Origin: Paenibacillus sp. LHD-117
GTDB taxonomy: Bacteria > Bacillota > Bacilli > Paenibacillales > Paenibacillaceae
NCBI RefSeq assembly: GCF_030929555.1
Contig: NZ_JAVFVT010000029.1
Location: forward strand, 27,252-91,251
Direction of reading: 5' to 3'
Length of the DNA stretch: 64,000 nucleotides
Every line of letters begins with the position of its first letter. Position 1 is the stretch's first letter. The notes under the pieces are model-generated. The model was not told the DNA's origin, did not search any database, and was given only the letters and a program-made list of their open reading frames with translations. The position numbers were made by a program, and so were the translations under genes. Shown here one piece after another: positions 15,598 to 24,083 of this stretch.

Positions 15598-16959
15598 ATG
15601 AGTACGGAATTGATGTTCGACCGGGTTCCACCGCAGAATATGGAGGCTGAGCAGGCTGTCATCGGGGCGATCCTGATCCAGCCGGAAGCGCTCATCACCG
15701 CGATGGAACGGGTACGCAGCGAAGACTTCTACAGCAGCAGCCACGGCCGCATCTACGAAGCGATGATAGAGCTAGGCGAGAATAACCAGCCGGTCGACCT
15801 CGTGACCCTTACGGCGCATCTTCAGGATCAGGGCCTGCTCGAGGAGATTGGCGGCGTCAGTTATTTGGCCAAGCTGGCCAATGCGGTGCCGACAGCCGCC
15901 AACGTCGATTATTACGCGCAGATCGTCGAAGAGAAATCGATGCTCCGCAGGCTGATCCGCACGGCTACTAATATCGTGTCGGATGGGTATGCTAATGCGG
16001 AAGACGTGGGTGTCCTTCTTAGCGACGCCGAGAAGAAGATTCTCGAAATATCGAACCGCCGCTCCAGCAGCGGCTTCATCTCCATCCGGGACGTGTTGAT
16101 GGAAGTATTCGAGAAGGTCGAGTTCCTCTATACGAACAAAGGCGGAACGACGGGCATTCCGTCGGGCTTCGTCGATCTCGACAAGATGACGGCCGGCTTC
16201 CAGCGAAGCGATCTGATCATCGTCGCGGCGCGGCCTTCCGTGGGCAAGACAGCCTTCGCGCTTAACGTCGCCCAGAACGTGGGCGTGAGAGCGAAGGAAA
16301 CCGTCGCGATCTTCTCGCTCGAGATGTCCGCGGCGCAGCTCGTGCAGCGGATTATCTGCGCCGAGGCGAACGTCGACGCGACGCGGATGCGGACCGGCAG
16401 CTTGGAGGGCGACGACTGGGAGAAGCTCACGATGGCGATCGGCGCCTTGTCGGAAGCCCAGATTTTCATCGACGACACGCCGGGCATTACGGTGGCCGAC
16501 ATCCGCGCGAAGTGCCGGAGGCTGAAGAAGGAGCGCGGGCTTGGCATGATCCTGATCGATTACCTGCAGCTCATTCAAGGCCGGGGCAAAGCCGGCGAGA
16601 ACCGCCAGCAGGAAGTATCGGAGATTTCCCGTACGCTGAAGATGATCGCGCGCGAGCTTGAAGTGCCCGTGATCGCGTTGTCCCAGCTTAGCCGGGGTGT
16701 TGAGCAGCGCCAAGACAAGCGGCCGATGATGTCCGACCTTCGGGAATCCGGTTCCATCGAGCAGGATGCCGATATCGTCGCGTTCCTTTACCGGGACGAT
16801 TACTACGATAAGGAATCCGAGAAGAAAAACATTATCGAGATTATTCTCGCCAAGCAGCGGAACGGGCCGGTCGGCACGGTCGAGCTGGTTTTCCTCAAAA
16901 ACTTCAATAAATTCGTCAACTTGGATCGGACCCATCAGGATCCGTCGCAAGCATCGTAA
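15598..16959 (+). CDS. dnaB: Replicative DNA helicase DnaB
   Basis: A 453-residue hexameric helicase (called DnaC in B. subtilis). The N-terminal collar domain begins VPPQNMEAEQAVIG. The C-terminal RecA-like domain has Walker A RPSVGKTAF near residue 211, Walker B MILIDYLQLI and the SDLRESGSIEQDAD region. It unwinds DNA at the replication fork. GAAAGGAGAAG precedes the ATG. The last gene of the rplI cluster; the purA control region follows at once. Confidence 0.97.
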   Translation: MSTELMFDRVPPQNMEAEQAVIGAILIQPEALITAMERVRSEDFYSSSHGRIYEAMIELGENNQPVDLVTLTAHLQDQGLLEEIGGVSYLAKLANAVPTAANVDYYAQIVEEKSMLRRLIRTATNIVSDGYANAEDVGVLLSDAEKKILEISNRRSSSGFISIRDVLMEVFEKVEFLYTNKGGTTGIPSGFVDLDKMTAGFQRSDLIIVAARPSVGKTAFALNVAQNVGVRAKETVAIFSLEMSAAQLVQRIICAEANVDATRMRTGSLEGDDWEKLTMAIGALSEAQIFIDDTPGITVADIRAKCRRLKKERGLGMILIDYLQLIQGRGKAGENRQQEVSEISRTLKMIARELEVPVIALSQLSRGVEQRQDKRPMMSDLRESGSIEQDADIVAFLYRDDYYDKESEKKNIIEIILAKQRNGPVGTVELVFLKNFNKFVNLDRTHQDPSQAS

Positions 16960-17003
16960 ATATCCGAACAATTGTGTAGACACCTGCGCAATTGTTCGTT
17001 TTT
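16960..17003 (+). promoter_or_regulatory. Paired PurBoxes (PurR operator) of purA
   Basis: ATATCCGAACAAT (16960-16972) is an exact match to the PurR box AWWWCCGAACWWT. ATTGTTCGTTTTT (16991-17003) is the same box on the opposite strand with one mismatch. The pair is inverted with an 18-base gap, close to the arrangement at Bacillus pur genes, and sits just upstream of a -35 box. The same dyad followed by Ts could also act as a terminator for dnaB. Confidence 0.8.
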
Positions 17004-17006
17004 CGT

Positions 17007-17035
17007 TTGACTTCTGATAGGCTGACTGCTAAACT
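17007..17035 (+). promoter_or_regulatory. Promoter of purA
   Basis: TTGACT (17007-17012) and TAAACT (17030-17035) are 17 bases apart, immediately downstream of the PurBoxes. Transcription would start near 17042, leaving a 5' leader of over 300 bases. Confidence 0.7.
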
Positions 17036-17073
17036 AATAATGCTGTCTTCTGGCTATTGCCGCAATAGAGGAT

Positions 17074-17277
17074 GTTCAAAAAAGCCGCTTTTGATCACGA
17101 AGCTTAACAAGAAGCTTATTCGACTTCGAATCTTGAACTCAGCCGGAACAAGCGTATGCTTTCGAAGTATGTTTCCTCCGGAAACATTGCAGGTGCTCAC
17201 GTAGCTCCACTACGCTCCGCTCCTCAGTTCTCGGCTTCGTCCAACCTTCTTGGTGCTGAAAACCGGATTTTTTTAAC
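17074..17277 (+). repeat. 204-bp MITE-like element with 19-bp inverted ends in the purA leader
   Basis: GTTCAAAAAAGCCGCTTTT (17074-17092) and the last 19 bases (17259-17277) are inverted repeats with 16 of 19 matches. The interior is dense in short dyads (GTTTCCTCCGGAAAC, CGTAGCTCCACTACG). It has no coding potential and lies wholly between the purA promoter and its ribosome binding site. The general look is that of the short inverted-repeat elements scattered in Paenibacillus genomes, an impression I could not check. Confidence 0.6.
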
Positions 17278-17353
17278 TCGAATTTATGGCTTTTTGCGGC
17301 CGCCGAATGACGGTAATTTTCGATGTCTATGCGCATCGGACGGGGGTATGATT

Positions 17354-18640
17354 ATGTCTACGGTTGTTGTTGTCGGTACGCAGTGGGGAGACGAAGGGAA
17401 AGGCAAAATCACCGACTTCCTGGCAGAGGGAGCCGACGTTGTTGCTCGTTACCAAGGAGGAAACAACGCCGGGCACACCATTCTCATCGACAATAAGAAG
17501 TACAAATTAACGATGATTCCATCCGGTATTTTCAATCACGATAAAACTTGCGTCATCGGCAATGGCATGGTAATTAATCCATCGGCGCTGATCGACGAAA
17601 TTAACTATATTCACGATAACGGTTTCTCGACGACGAATCTGAAGATCAGCGACCGCGCGCATGTCATCATGCCGTATCACCTGGTACTCGACGCGCTCGA
17701 GGAAGACCGCAAGGGCGACAACAAGATCGGCACGACGCGCAAGGGAATCGGTCCTTGCTACATGGACAAAGCGGCGCGCAACGGCATCCGGATCAGCGAC
17801 CTAATGGACGCCGAGGAGTTCGAAGCACGCGTGCGCAGCGTTATTGTCGAGAAGAACAACCTGATCAAGCAAGTGTACGGCGGAGAACCGCTTGACGCGG
17901 ACGGGATCGTCAAAGACTACCTTGGTTACGCGGAAGTGCTTCGTCCGTACGTGACGGACACGTCCGTCGTGCTGAACGACGCGATCGACGAAGGCAAGAA
18001 AGTGCTGTTCGAAGGCGCGCAAGGCGTCATGCTCGACATCGACCAAGGCACGTATCCGTTCGTTACGTCCTCCAACCCTTCGGCCGGCGGCGTATGTATC
18101 GGATCCGGCGTAGGCCCATCCAAGATCCAGCAAGTCATCGGCGTAGCCAAAGCGTACACGACACGCGTAGGCGACGGTCCGTTCCCGACGGAGCAAGATA
18201 ACGAGATCGGCCAACTGATCCGCGACAAAGGCCATGAGTACGGCACGGTCACGGGCCGTCCACGCCGCGTAGGCTGGTTCGACACGGTCGTCGTCCGCCA
18301 CGCGCGCCGTGTTAGCGGCATTACGGGCCTGTCCCTCAATTCGCTTGACGTATTGACGGGGCTGGACACGGTGAAGATCTGCACGGGCTACAAATACCGC
18401 GGAGAAATTATCGAGCATTACCCGGCAAGCCTGAAGACGCTGGCGGAATGCGAAGCGGTATACGAGGAATACCCGGGCTGGAGCGAGGATATCTCGGGCG
18501 CGAAGAAGTTGGAGGATCTGCCCGCGAATACGCTTAGCTACCTAAACCGCATCTCTGAACTGACGGGCATCCCGATCGCGATCTTCTCGGTCGGCCGCAA
18601 CCGCGAGCAGACGAACCCGGTTCGTCCGATCTACGAATAG
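17354..18640 (+). CDS. purA: Adenylosuccinate synthetase PurA
   Basis: The 428-residue enzyme joins IMP and aspartate using GTP, the first step of AMP synthesis. The GTP-binding loop GTQWGDEGKGK lies at residues 8-18, GNNAGHT near 38-44, and the GTTRKGIGPCY and TRVGDGPFPTE motifs are intact. Of the possible starts I chose the ATG at 17354 (MSTVVVVG), 7 bases after GGGGG and matching the family N-terminus; the frame is open further upstream across the repeat element. It is controlled by PurBoxes 350 bases upstream and ends in a terminator. Confidence 0.97.
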   Translation: MSTVVVVGTQWGDEGKGKITDFLAEGADVVARYQGGNNAGHTILIDNKKYKLTMIPSGIFNHDKTCVIGNGMVINPSALIDEINYIHDNGFSTTNLKISDRAHVIMPYHLVLDALEEDRKGDNKIGTTRKGIGPCYMDKAARNGIRISDLMDAEEFEARVRSVIVEKNNLIKQVYGGEPLDADGIVKDYLGYAEVLRPYVTDTSVVLNDAIDEGKKVLFEGAQGVMLDIDQGTYPFVTSSNPSAGGVCIGSGVGPSKIQQVIGVAKAYTTRVGDGPFPTEQDNEIGQLIRDKGHEYGTVTGRPRRVGWFDTVVVRHARRVSGITGLSLNSLDVLTGLDTVKICTGYKYRGEIIEHYPASLKTLAECEAVYEEYPGWSEDISGAKKLEDLPANTLSYLNRISELTGIPIAIFSVGRNREQTNPVRPIYE

Positions 18641-18654
18641 GAAAAATGACATAC

Positions 18655-18702
18655 GAGCCATTGGCCGGAGTGTAAGACGCTCTCGCCGATGGCTCTTTTT
18701 TT
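18655..18702 (+). terminator. Rho-independent terminator of purA
   Basis: GAGCCAT pairs with ATGGCTC, with an inner CGGAG/CTCTCG part, and a seven-T run follows. Confidence 0.9.
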
Positions 18703-18805
18703 CGCCTAAGAGAATGTCCTCTCTCAACCTTGACCATAATGATAGATAACGGCGATTGCTTACGAGGGTAGGTTTGCCCTGCAATCATGATGGGAGTTGA
18801 GGGAT

Positions 18806-19522
18806 ATGTTAAGAGGAATTGCGTGGATCGCGAAGCTGGTGGCCGCGGGATTGATCATCAGCTTCTTGTCGATATGGACGACGGGATATATCGTGACGAG
18901 CTACGTCGAATCGGTGCTCAAGCAATTCGAGCTGCCGATCGAAGTCCCCCCGATGGCGATGTCGGGCGTATGGGGCAAGCTGTGGGGCTCCGACCCGCTT
19001 ATGACTGGCGGCGCGACCGTCGACGAAGACGAGGGGAATGCGCCGGATAAGGGCAACGGTTCAGCCGATGGAGCGGGCAACAAGGCGGAGCCCGATGCGG
19101 AGGAGGCATTCGGCCAGACCGAGCAGCCGCCGCTGACGGATATCGGCATAGGCGGAGGCAGCGAGGCAGGCGGAGGAGCGGAAGCGCCAGGGGGCGGTAC
19201 GGAAGTGCAGGAAGGCGTTGCGGGCGCCGGAACGAACGGAGAAGCGGGCGGTACGGAAGGAACCGGCGGGATCGATGGTACGGAGACGGCGGTCACGGAA
19301 GGCGAATTGACGGAGACGAAGGATAAGATGAGCGAGGAAGACAAGAACAAACTGTTCGAAATGCTGTTGACGAAGCTGCCTCAGGAATCGATGCAGCAGA
19401 TCTCCGCCTATATGGAAGAAGGGCTTACGGAACAGGAATTGACCAACATTCAACAGATTATGGCACAGCATCTCGACAAGGAAGAATACGAGAGTATGAT
19501 GGATATTCTGAAAAAATATTAA
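18806..19522 (+). CDS. Membrane-anchored hypothetical protein with Gly/Glu-rich linker
   Basis: I do not recognise this 238-residue protein. One or two hydrophobic segments near the N-terminus (about residues 5-32) are followed by a low-complexity region rich in Gly, Ala, Glu and Thr (about 70-165) and a charged helical C-terminal part (about 170-238; LTKLPQESMQQISAYMEEGL and EQELTNIQQIMAQHL). The ATG at 18806 has GGGAG 9 bases before it; the TTG at 18797 abuts that box. It lies between purA and a cell-wall peptidase gene, with a terminator after it. Confidence 0.75.
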   Translation: MLRGIAWIAKLVAAGLIISFLSIWTTGYIVTSYVESVLKQFELPIEVPPMAMSGVWGKLWGSDPLMTGGATVDEDEGNAPDKGNGSADGAGNKAEPDAEEAFGQTEQPPLTDIGIGGGSEAGGGAEAPGGGTEVQEGVAGAGTNGEAGGTEGTGGIDGTETAVTEGELTETKDKMSEEDKNKLFEMLLTKLPQESMQQISAYMEEGLTEQELTNIQQIMAQHLDKEEYESMMDILKKY

Positions 19523-19576
19523 TATTACGTTATGATGGCAACGGTTGCCCCTTTTGTTAGGCTTGTGTTAAAGTAT

Positions 19577-19614
19577 TAGGCGAGTGATCCGACGGGAACA
19601 TTCGCCTTTTTTTT
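19577..19614 (+). terminator. Rho-independent terminator
   Basis: AGGCGA (19578-19583) pairs with TCGCCT (19602-19607), followed by a T run. It separates the hypothetical gene from the peptidase gene. Confidence 0.75.
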
Positions 19615-19665
19615 CATTGTCGGAACACACAAATCTCTCAGAAGCGATGCGAAAAGGAGACTATC

Positions 19666-21258
19666 ATGACCGGTTTCAGGGACATGAGTCGTATGAAGAA
19701 GGCATGGGAACAAGCAACCCGGTACTTTCGACATATAGGCTCACAAGGCTTGGACAGCAAGACCGAACAGCATGCCGCTGACGTGGTCGTTTCTACCCCA
19801 TTCTGGCGGAAGAAATCGATTCAACTGATCGGTGGAGCGGCGATTCTGCTTACGGCAGCCGGCATTATCGGTTACCAGCAATACTCGCAGTACGTAGAAC
19901 GGAACACATTCGAATTCTATCACGTATATATGGACGGCGTTGAAGTAGGAACGGTAGGCACGCAAGAGGAAGTCGAACAATGGATCGCGTCGAAGACGCA
20001 AGAGGTCCAGCAAGCAAACCCAGAAGTGAACATGGAGCTAGACACTGGCGAGATTACATACGCAAGTGACCAAGCATTCAAGGCCGTCCCCGAGACGGAA
20101 GCTACGCTGGTGAAGCTGGCGAGCCAAGTCACTTCACATGCCGTCGGCGTGGAAGTCGTTATCGACGGCAACGTGATCGGCATCGTGAAGGACCAGGCAA
20201 CCGCCGATAGCATCCTGGCCCGGGTACAGAGCAAGTACGCGCCGGAGCTGGCCGCGGCGTCGAAGAAGGAAGGCAAGACGGTCACGACGTTGTCGTATGA
20301 CAATAACGGAAAGTCCGAGAGTGCGGAATCGAAGTCCGCGCCCGATCTGACGAAACCAGGCCGTGTCGTCACAGATGTCGAATTCGTGGAAGAAGTCGAA
20401 ATCGCGGAGGTCGAAACGGATCCTTCGAAGATTGCCGACGCCGAAGCGATCTACAAGAAGATCGTGACGGGCAGCACGAAGCCGACGAAATACGTCGTGC
20501 AGGAAGGCGACTGCGTCGGCTGCATTGCGCAGAAGTTCGGGATTACCTCCGACTTCATCCGCCAGAACAATTCTTGGATCAAGGACGACAAAATTACGAT
20601 CGGCGACGAGCTGGATCTGACGGTATTGCTGCCGGAGCTGACGGTTCTAACGACCGAGAATCTAGTGGAGCTGGAGAAGATCGCCGCTCCCGTCGAATAC
20701 GTGAAGAACGCCAAGATGAGAGTCGGCGAGTCGAAGACGATCACGCAAGGCGTCGAAGGCGAACAACGTTTAACCTATCGCATCGAGAAGGAGAACGGTT
20801 ACGTCGTCACGGAAGAGCTGGTGAACAAGGAAGTGCTGAAGGAACCGGTCACTACCGTAATCGAGAAGGGAACGATGGTCGTTCTCGGCGAAGGTACGGG
20901 ACGGTTCAGCTGGCCGGTATCCGGCGCCCGCCTGACGAGCAAGTTCGGTTCCCGTTGGGGCCGCAGCCACAACGGCATCGACATGATCGGCGGCAAGACG
21001 ATCAAGGCTGCGGACAACGGCATCGTCGAATTCGTCGGCACCAAGGAAGGCCTTGGCAAATGCATTATTATTAACCACCAGAACGGCTATAAGACGGTCT
21101 ACGGCCATCTGAGCTCCTACAAGGTGAGCAAAGGCGACAAGGTCGAGAAGGGCGATAGCATCGGAGTAATGGGCAATACGGGCAATTCCACGGGGACGCA
21201 TCTCCATTTCGAAGTACACAAAAACGGCGTCATGCAGAATCCCCTGAAGTACTTATAA
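19666..21258 (+). CDS. Cell-wall metallopeptidase with LysM, G5 and M23 domains
   Basis: The 530-residue protein has one transmembrane segment (about residues 52-70) and a large extracellular part: a spacer region (75-260), a LysM domain (about 277-325, YVVQEGDCVGCIAQKFGIT), a G5 domain (about 335-412) and an M23 peptidase domain (about 420-527). Zinc ligands are visible in HNGIDM and GTHLHFEV. Enzymes of this kind cleave peptide cross-bridges or stems in peptidoglycan. AAAGGAG precedes the ATG. It lies just upstream of walRK, which controls wall hydrolases in Bacillus; shared regulation is inference. Confidence 0.92.
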   Translation: MTGFRDMSRMKKAWEQATRYFRHIGSQGLDSKTEQHAADVVVSTPFWRKKSIQLIGGAAILLTAAGIIGYQQYSQYVERNTFEFYHVYMDGVEVGTVGTQEEVEQWIASKTQEVQQANPEVNMELDTGEITYASDQAFKAVPETEATLVKLASQVTSHAVGVEVVIDGNVIGIVKDQATADSILARVQSKYAPELAAASKKEGKTVTTLSYDNNGKSESAESKSAPDLTKPGRVVTDVEFVEEVEIAEVETDPSKIADAEAIYKKIVTGSTKPTKYVVQEGDCVGCIAQKFGITSDFIRQNNSWIKDDKITIGDELDLTVLLPELTVLTTENLVELEKIAAPVEYVKNAKMRVGESKTITQGVEGEQRLTYRIEKENGYVVTEELVNKEVLKEPVTTVIEKGTMVVLGEGTGRFSWPVSGARLTSKFGSRWGRSHNGIDMIGGKTIKAADNGIVEFVGTKEGLGKCIIINHQNGYKTVYGHLSSYKVSKGDKVEKGDSIGVMGNTGNSTGTHLHFEVHKNGVMQNPLKYL

Positions 21259-21286
21259 TTTACGATTATCCAATTGGCTTATATTT

Positions 21287-21328
21287 GAAGCATCTAGGGA
21301 TGATTTCCCGAGGTGCTTCTTTTATTTT
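21287..21328 (+). terminator. Rho-independent terminator after the M23 gene
   Basis: GAAGCATCTAGGGA pairs imperfectly with TTCCCGAGGTGCTTC, followed by TTTTATTTT. Confidence 0.8.
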
Positions 21329-21477
21329 AGACGTGGATCGGCAGGGGATAGTTGCGAGGGAGATTAAGGATGACATCGCTCTAATTTCCAGCCCGAAGGC
21401 AATTTCATTGTGAATGCGGCCCCGTCGTATGTTAAGATAAAAGAAAACCAATTGGACTAGCGACGGGCGGTGTAACG

Positions 21478-22236
21478 ATGCACGGTAAAATTTTGGTGGT
21501 CGATGACGAACAGCCGATTGCGGATATATTGAAGTTTAATCTGGAGAAGGAAGGGCATCAGGTGATCTGCGCCTTCGACGGCGGTGAAGCGGTGAGGCTA
21601 GCGTTCGAGGAGCAGCCGGATCTTATCCTGCTCGACTTGATGCTGCCCGTGAAGGACGGTATGGACGTGTGCCGCGAGGTGCGCTCGAAGCTGAACATGC
21701 CAATCATTATGTTGACGGCGAAGGACACGGAAATCGACAAGGTGCTCGGACTGGAGCTTGGGGCTGACGATTACGTGACGAAGCCGTTCAGCACGAGGGA
21801 GCTGCTTGCCCGCGTGAAGGCCCATTTGCGACGCCAGACGAAGAGCGCCCAGCTGCCCGAGATTGGAGCGGCGGCGGAGGAAACCGCCCAGGACCCGCAT
21901 GCGGAGCAGCAGGGGCTTAAGCTGTTCAACCTGTTCATCGATACGGACATGTATGTCGTCTACAAGAACGGTGAACCGCTCGACCTGACGCATCGCGAAT
22001 TCGAGCTCGTTCATTACATGGCGCGCAACAGCGGCAAGGTCATGACGCGCGAGCATTTGCTTCAGGCGGTATGGGGGTTCGAATACTTCGGCGACGTGCG
22101 TACGGTCGACGTGACGATCAGGCGTCTGCGCGAGAAGATCGAGGATGATCCCAGCCGTCCGGAATACATTATGACGAGGCGCGGTCTCGGGTATATGATG
22201 CGTAATCCGAAGTCGGGAGGTTTCGGGTACGGATGA
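21478..22236 (+). CDS. walR: Essential response regulator WalR (YycF)
   Basis: A 252-residue OmpR-type regulator. The receiver domain (1-120) has VVDDE, the phosphoacceptor aspartate in LILLDLMLP and K in VTKPFS. The winged helix (about 150-245) ends YIMTRRGLGYMM. WalR controls peptidoglycan hydrolases and wall homeostasis. It is some 17 residues longer than Bacillus WalR because the linker near 122-147 is extended (alanine- and glutamate-rich). It overlaps walK by 4 bases and heads walRKH. Confidence 0.95.
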   Translation: MHGKILVVDDEQPIADILKFNLEKEGHQVICAFDGGEAVRLAFEEQPDLILLDLMLPVKDGMDVCREVRSKLNMPIIMLTAKDTEIDKVLGLELGADDYVTKPFSTRELLARVKAHLRRQTKSAQLPEIGAAAEETAQDPHAEQQGLKLFNLFIDTDMYVVYKNGEPLDLTHREFELVHYMARNSGKVMTREHLLQAVWGFEYFGDVRTVDVTIRRLREKIEDDPSRPEYIMTRRGLGYMMRNPKSGGFGYG

Positions 22237-24083
22237 AGGGTCGAAGCTTCTTCCGGACGATTCAGGTTAAGCTGGTCATTATTTATTTGCTGCTGATCCT
22301 CGTGGCGATGCAGCTTATCGGCGTTTATTTCATCAGCACGGTGAAGAATTCGCTTAATACGAGCTTTACGAATAACTTGAAGGAGCAGGCCAACATTCTG
22401 GCAGAATTCGCCGCGCAGAGCCTGCTTCCGAATCAAGAGGGCGACGGCGACTCCCCCGACAACACGACAGAGGACCTGAATCTGGTGGTGCGCAACCTGT
22501 TCAGCATCAGCGGCGCCGAAGTTCAGGTGCTCGATGCGAACGGGAAAGTCGTCGCGACTTCGCTTCAGGTCCATCAGTCGTATATCGGGCAGAAGAACAA
22601 GTCGCTTGCGGTTAGCCGCGCGCTCCAGAATATTCCGGACAACGAAGAGGAAATTATCGATGAAGACAATACGCGCAAGAAGATGATCGCGCTGCCCGTC
22701 ACGCATAACGACAAGGTGGTCGGGGCGGTATACGTCGTGGCTTCCATGACGGAGCTGTATGTCACGGTGAACCGGGTCAACCAAATCTTCTTCTCCGGTA
22801 CGCTGATCGCGCTTGGTCTCACGGGCGTGCTCGGCATATTGCTCGCGCATACGATTACGAATCCGATTCAAGGCTTAACGCGCCAGGCGGAGGCCGTCGC
22901 GGACGGCCGATTCGATCTCAAGGCGCCGGTGCACGGCGACGACGAGATCGGACGGCTCAGCATGGCGTTCAACGACATGACGATCCGGCTGAAGGAAGCG
23001 CTCTCGGTCAACGAAGAAGAGAACGAGAAGCTTGTCTCCGTCTTGTCCAACATGAGCGACGGCGTCGTGGCGGCGGACGAACGGGGCGTCATTATCGTCT
23101 GGAACCGCCGCGCGCTGGAGCTGCTGGAGGTGGAGACGTTCCAAGGGGCGCAGCTGTCGGAGCTGCTCGGCCTCTCGCAGGACAAGCTGTCCGAGCTGGA
23201 GCAAGGCCGCGGACAGACGATTCTGCTGACGCGGGAGCCGCATGAAGGCGGCGATGCGGGCGATGTCGCAGGCTTCATGCTGAAGGTGACGTTTACGCCA
23301 ATCCACCGGAGGGACAAGGGCATCACGGGTACGATCGCGGTTCTGCAAGACGTAACGGAGCAGGAGAAGCTGGAGCAATCCCGCCGCCAATTCGTCGCGA
23401 ACGTCTCGCATGAGCTTCGCACGCCGCTGACGACGATCAAAAGTTATGCCGAGGCGCTGGGAGACGGCGCGCTGGAGGAGCGGGAGCTGTCGACGAGATT
23501 CGTGGGCGTTATCAGCAACGAGACCGAGCGGATGATTCGGCTCGTGACGGATCTGCTCCATCTGTCCCGTCTCGATTCGAACCAAGCGCCGCTTCGCCGC
23601 AGACAAACGAATATTCTGGAGATGCTGGACGAGGTGGCGGACCGGTTCTCCTTCCAGCTGCGGCAGAAGTCGATCTCGGCAACCGTCGGCGTGGAGCGGG
23701 GACTGAAGAACGCGTGGCTTGACCGTGACCAGATCGACCAAGTGCTCGACAACTTAATGTCGAATGCGATCAAATATACGCTGGACGGCGGGCGAATTGG
23801 CTTGACGGCGCGGCGAACGGCGGATGCCTCCTCGCTTGAGATCAGCGTGAAGGATACCGGCATCGGCATTCCGAAGAAGGATCTGACGCGTATCTTCGAC
23901 AGATTCTACCGCGTCGACAAAGCGAGATCCCGCAATATGGGCGGCACGGGTCTAGGCCTGTCGATTGCCCGGGAAATCGTGAAGGCGCATGGAGGGACGA
24001 TTGCGCTATATTCGGAGCTGAATGAGGGAACGACGGTTACGTTCACGCTTCCTCTGCTGAAGGAAGGAGGCGAGCTCGAATGA
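22233..24083 (+). CDS. walK: Essential sensor histidine kinase WalK (YycG)
   Basis: The 616-residue kinase has transmembrane segments near residues 10-32 and 185-205 flanking an extracellular sensor domain, then HAMP (about 206-258), PAS (about 265-375), HisKA with the H-box VSHELRTP (His393) and a HATPase_c domain with N, G1 (DTGIGIPKKD) and G2 (GGTGLGLSI) boxes. It phosphorylates WalR. The ATG overlaps the walR stop and the stop overlaps walH, as in other Firmicute wal operons. Confidence 0.96.
   Translation: MKGRSFFRTIQVKLVIIYLLLILVAMQLIGVYFISTVKNSLNTSFTNNLKEQANILAEFAAQSLLPNQEGDGDSPDNTTEDLNLVVRNLFSISGAEVQVLDANGKVVATSLQVHQSYIGQKNKSLAVSRALQNIPDNEEEIIDEDNTRKKMIALPVTHNDKVVGAVYVVASMTELYVTVNRVNQIFFSGTLIALGLTGVLGILLAHTITNPIQGLTRQAEAVADGRFDLKAPVHGDDEIGRLSMAFNDMTIRLKEALSVNEEENEKLVSVLSNMSDGVVAADERGVIIVWNRRALELLEVETFQGAQLSELLGLSQDKLSELEQGRGQTILLTREPHEGGDAGDVAGFMLKVTFTPIHRRDKGITGTIAVLQDVTEQEKLEQSRRQFVANVSHELRTPLTTIKSYAEALGDGALEERELSTRFVGVISNETERMIRLVTDLLHLSRLDSNQAPLRRRQTNILEMLDEVADRFSFQLRQKSISATVGVERGLKNAWLDRDQIDQVLDNLMSNAIKYTLDGGRIGLTARRTADASSLEISVKDTGIGIPKKDLTRIFDRFYRVDKARSRNMGGTGLGLSIAREIVKAHGGTIALYSELNEGTTVTFTLPLLKEGGELE

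Noticed and set aside
15772..16983. 403-residue minus-strand open frame
   Set aside because: It lies wholly opposite dnaB, is rich in Arg, His and Asp and has no family motif; a codon-bias shadow.
16960..17003. Simple terminator of dnaB
   Set aside because: The dyad matches two inverted PurBoxes and abuts the purA promoter, so a PurR operator is the better reading, though a dual role is not excluded.
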